NCBI RefSeq assembly: GCF_026151205.1
Contig: NC_087075.1
Location: 3,260,359 to 3,324,358, forward strand
Source of the DNA: Bolinopsis microptera
Taxonomy: Eukaryota > Ctenophora > Tentaculata > Lobata > Bolinopsidae
Length of the DNA stretch: 64,000 nt
Reading direction: 5' to 3'
Positions 63,801 to 64,000 of this stretch are shown one piece after another. The notes beneath the pieces are model-generated. The model worked only from the letters and a program-made list of their open reading frames with translations, searched no databases and was not told the origin of the DNA. The first letter of the stretch is position 1, and the number at the start of each line of letters is the position of its first letter. The position numbers were made by a program, and so were the translations under genes.

Positions 63801-64000
63801 ACTAATTCAATACTGTTGATACATCGGTCAGCTAAAAAAGCAACGAAAAATAAGTACCCCTGGTACCCTCAGATTAACAAACTAAACTCACCCTCCCCCC
63901 CCCCCCCCCCCCCCCCCTGCATCTGGTCGTACAATCTTCTTATTTCGTATTTGATTTCTTAACATTGTCTTCGTAAGCCGTCCTATTTTCCCCTCTGATT
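63801..64000. other. Sequence after the array, with a C-run
   Basis: The garbled array stops in mid-exon at about 63,800 and clean-looking sequence follows, with about 25 C at 63,894-63,917. No exon is recognised. The gene's 3' end is not seen. Confidence 0.6.

Noticed and set aside
55800-63800. Many reverse-strand open frames of 60-166 codons in the second garbled block
   Set aside because: They are chance frames in error-rich copies of the 540-bp unit; each differs from the next and none exists in the clean copies.

Overview
The window is AT-rich metazoan DNA with short phase-1 exons, GT-AG introns, tandem repeats in about half of the introns, and several kinds of mobile element (CR1/L2-like LINE, Penelope-like GIY-YIG fragment, tRNA-Thr SINE, pogo-like and other terminal-inverted-repeat elements). 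This suggests an invertebrate animal, for example a cnidarian, tunicate or similar lineage. I cannot name the species from sequence alone.

Layout. 1-11,415 has no gene I can defend. It holds a long alternating purine-pyrimidine repeat, a pogo-like DNA transposon remnant, a second terminal-inverted-repeat element, a decayed reverse-strand LINE RNase H piece, a hAT-like MITE and unassigned AT-rich DNA. From 11,416 to about 63,800 runs one very large plus-strand gene. I reconstructed 49 exons (about 6.4 kb of coding sequence) by hand from splice sites, and every junction keeps the reading frame. The protein starts with a signal peptide, then a six-cysteine ephrin-receptor-like (GCC2/GCC3) module, a sushi-like module and about 20 immunoglobulin-like domains, most split over two or three exons. 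One Ig domain (exons 39, 41, 42) is interrupted by a symmetric exon (40) that encodes a different domain. After the Ig stretch comes a tandem array of a 540-bp unit, each unit carrying one 165-bp phase 1-1 exon for another six-cysteine module. No stop codon or transmembrane segment is reached, so the 3' end lies outside the window or is lost in bad sequence.

The intron between exons 47 and 48 is about 8 kb and holds a LINE, a Penelope-like fragment, an ORF1-only LINE and a three-unit repeat. Other introns hold MITEs, a SINE with a perfect 18-bp target-site duplication, and many minisatellites. Several minisatellites overlap exon edges and so copy splice sites. The most striking lies at 34,217-34,678: each 33-bp unit carries a branch-point-like motif and a 3' splice site and stays open in the gene's own frame.

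Sequence quality. About 49,690-51,426 and 55,383-63,800 look like uncorrected long-read sequence: homopolymers are inflated, yet the copies can still be aligned to clean sequence nearby. Gene structure, copy number and the many apparent ORFs in these two blocks should not be trusted.

How the parts work together (inference): a secreted or surface, highly modular recognition or adhesion-type IgSF protein whose length can change through tandem exon copies, cassette splicing and repeat-borne splice sites.
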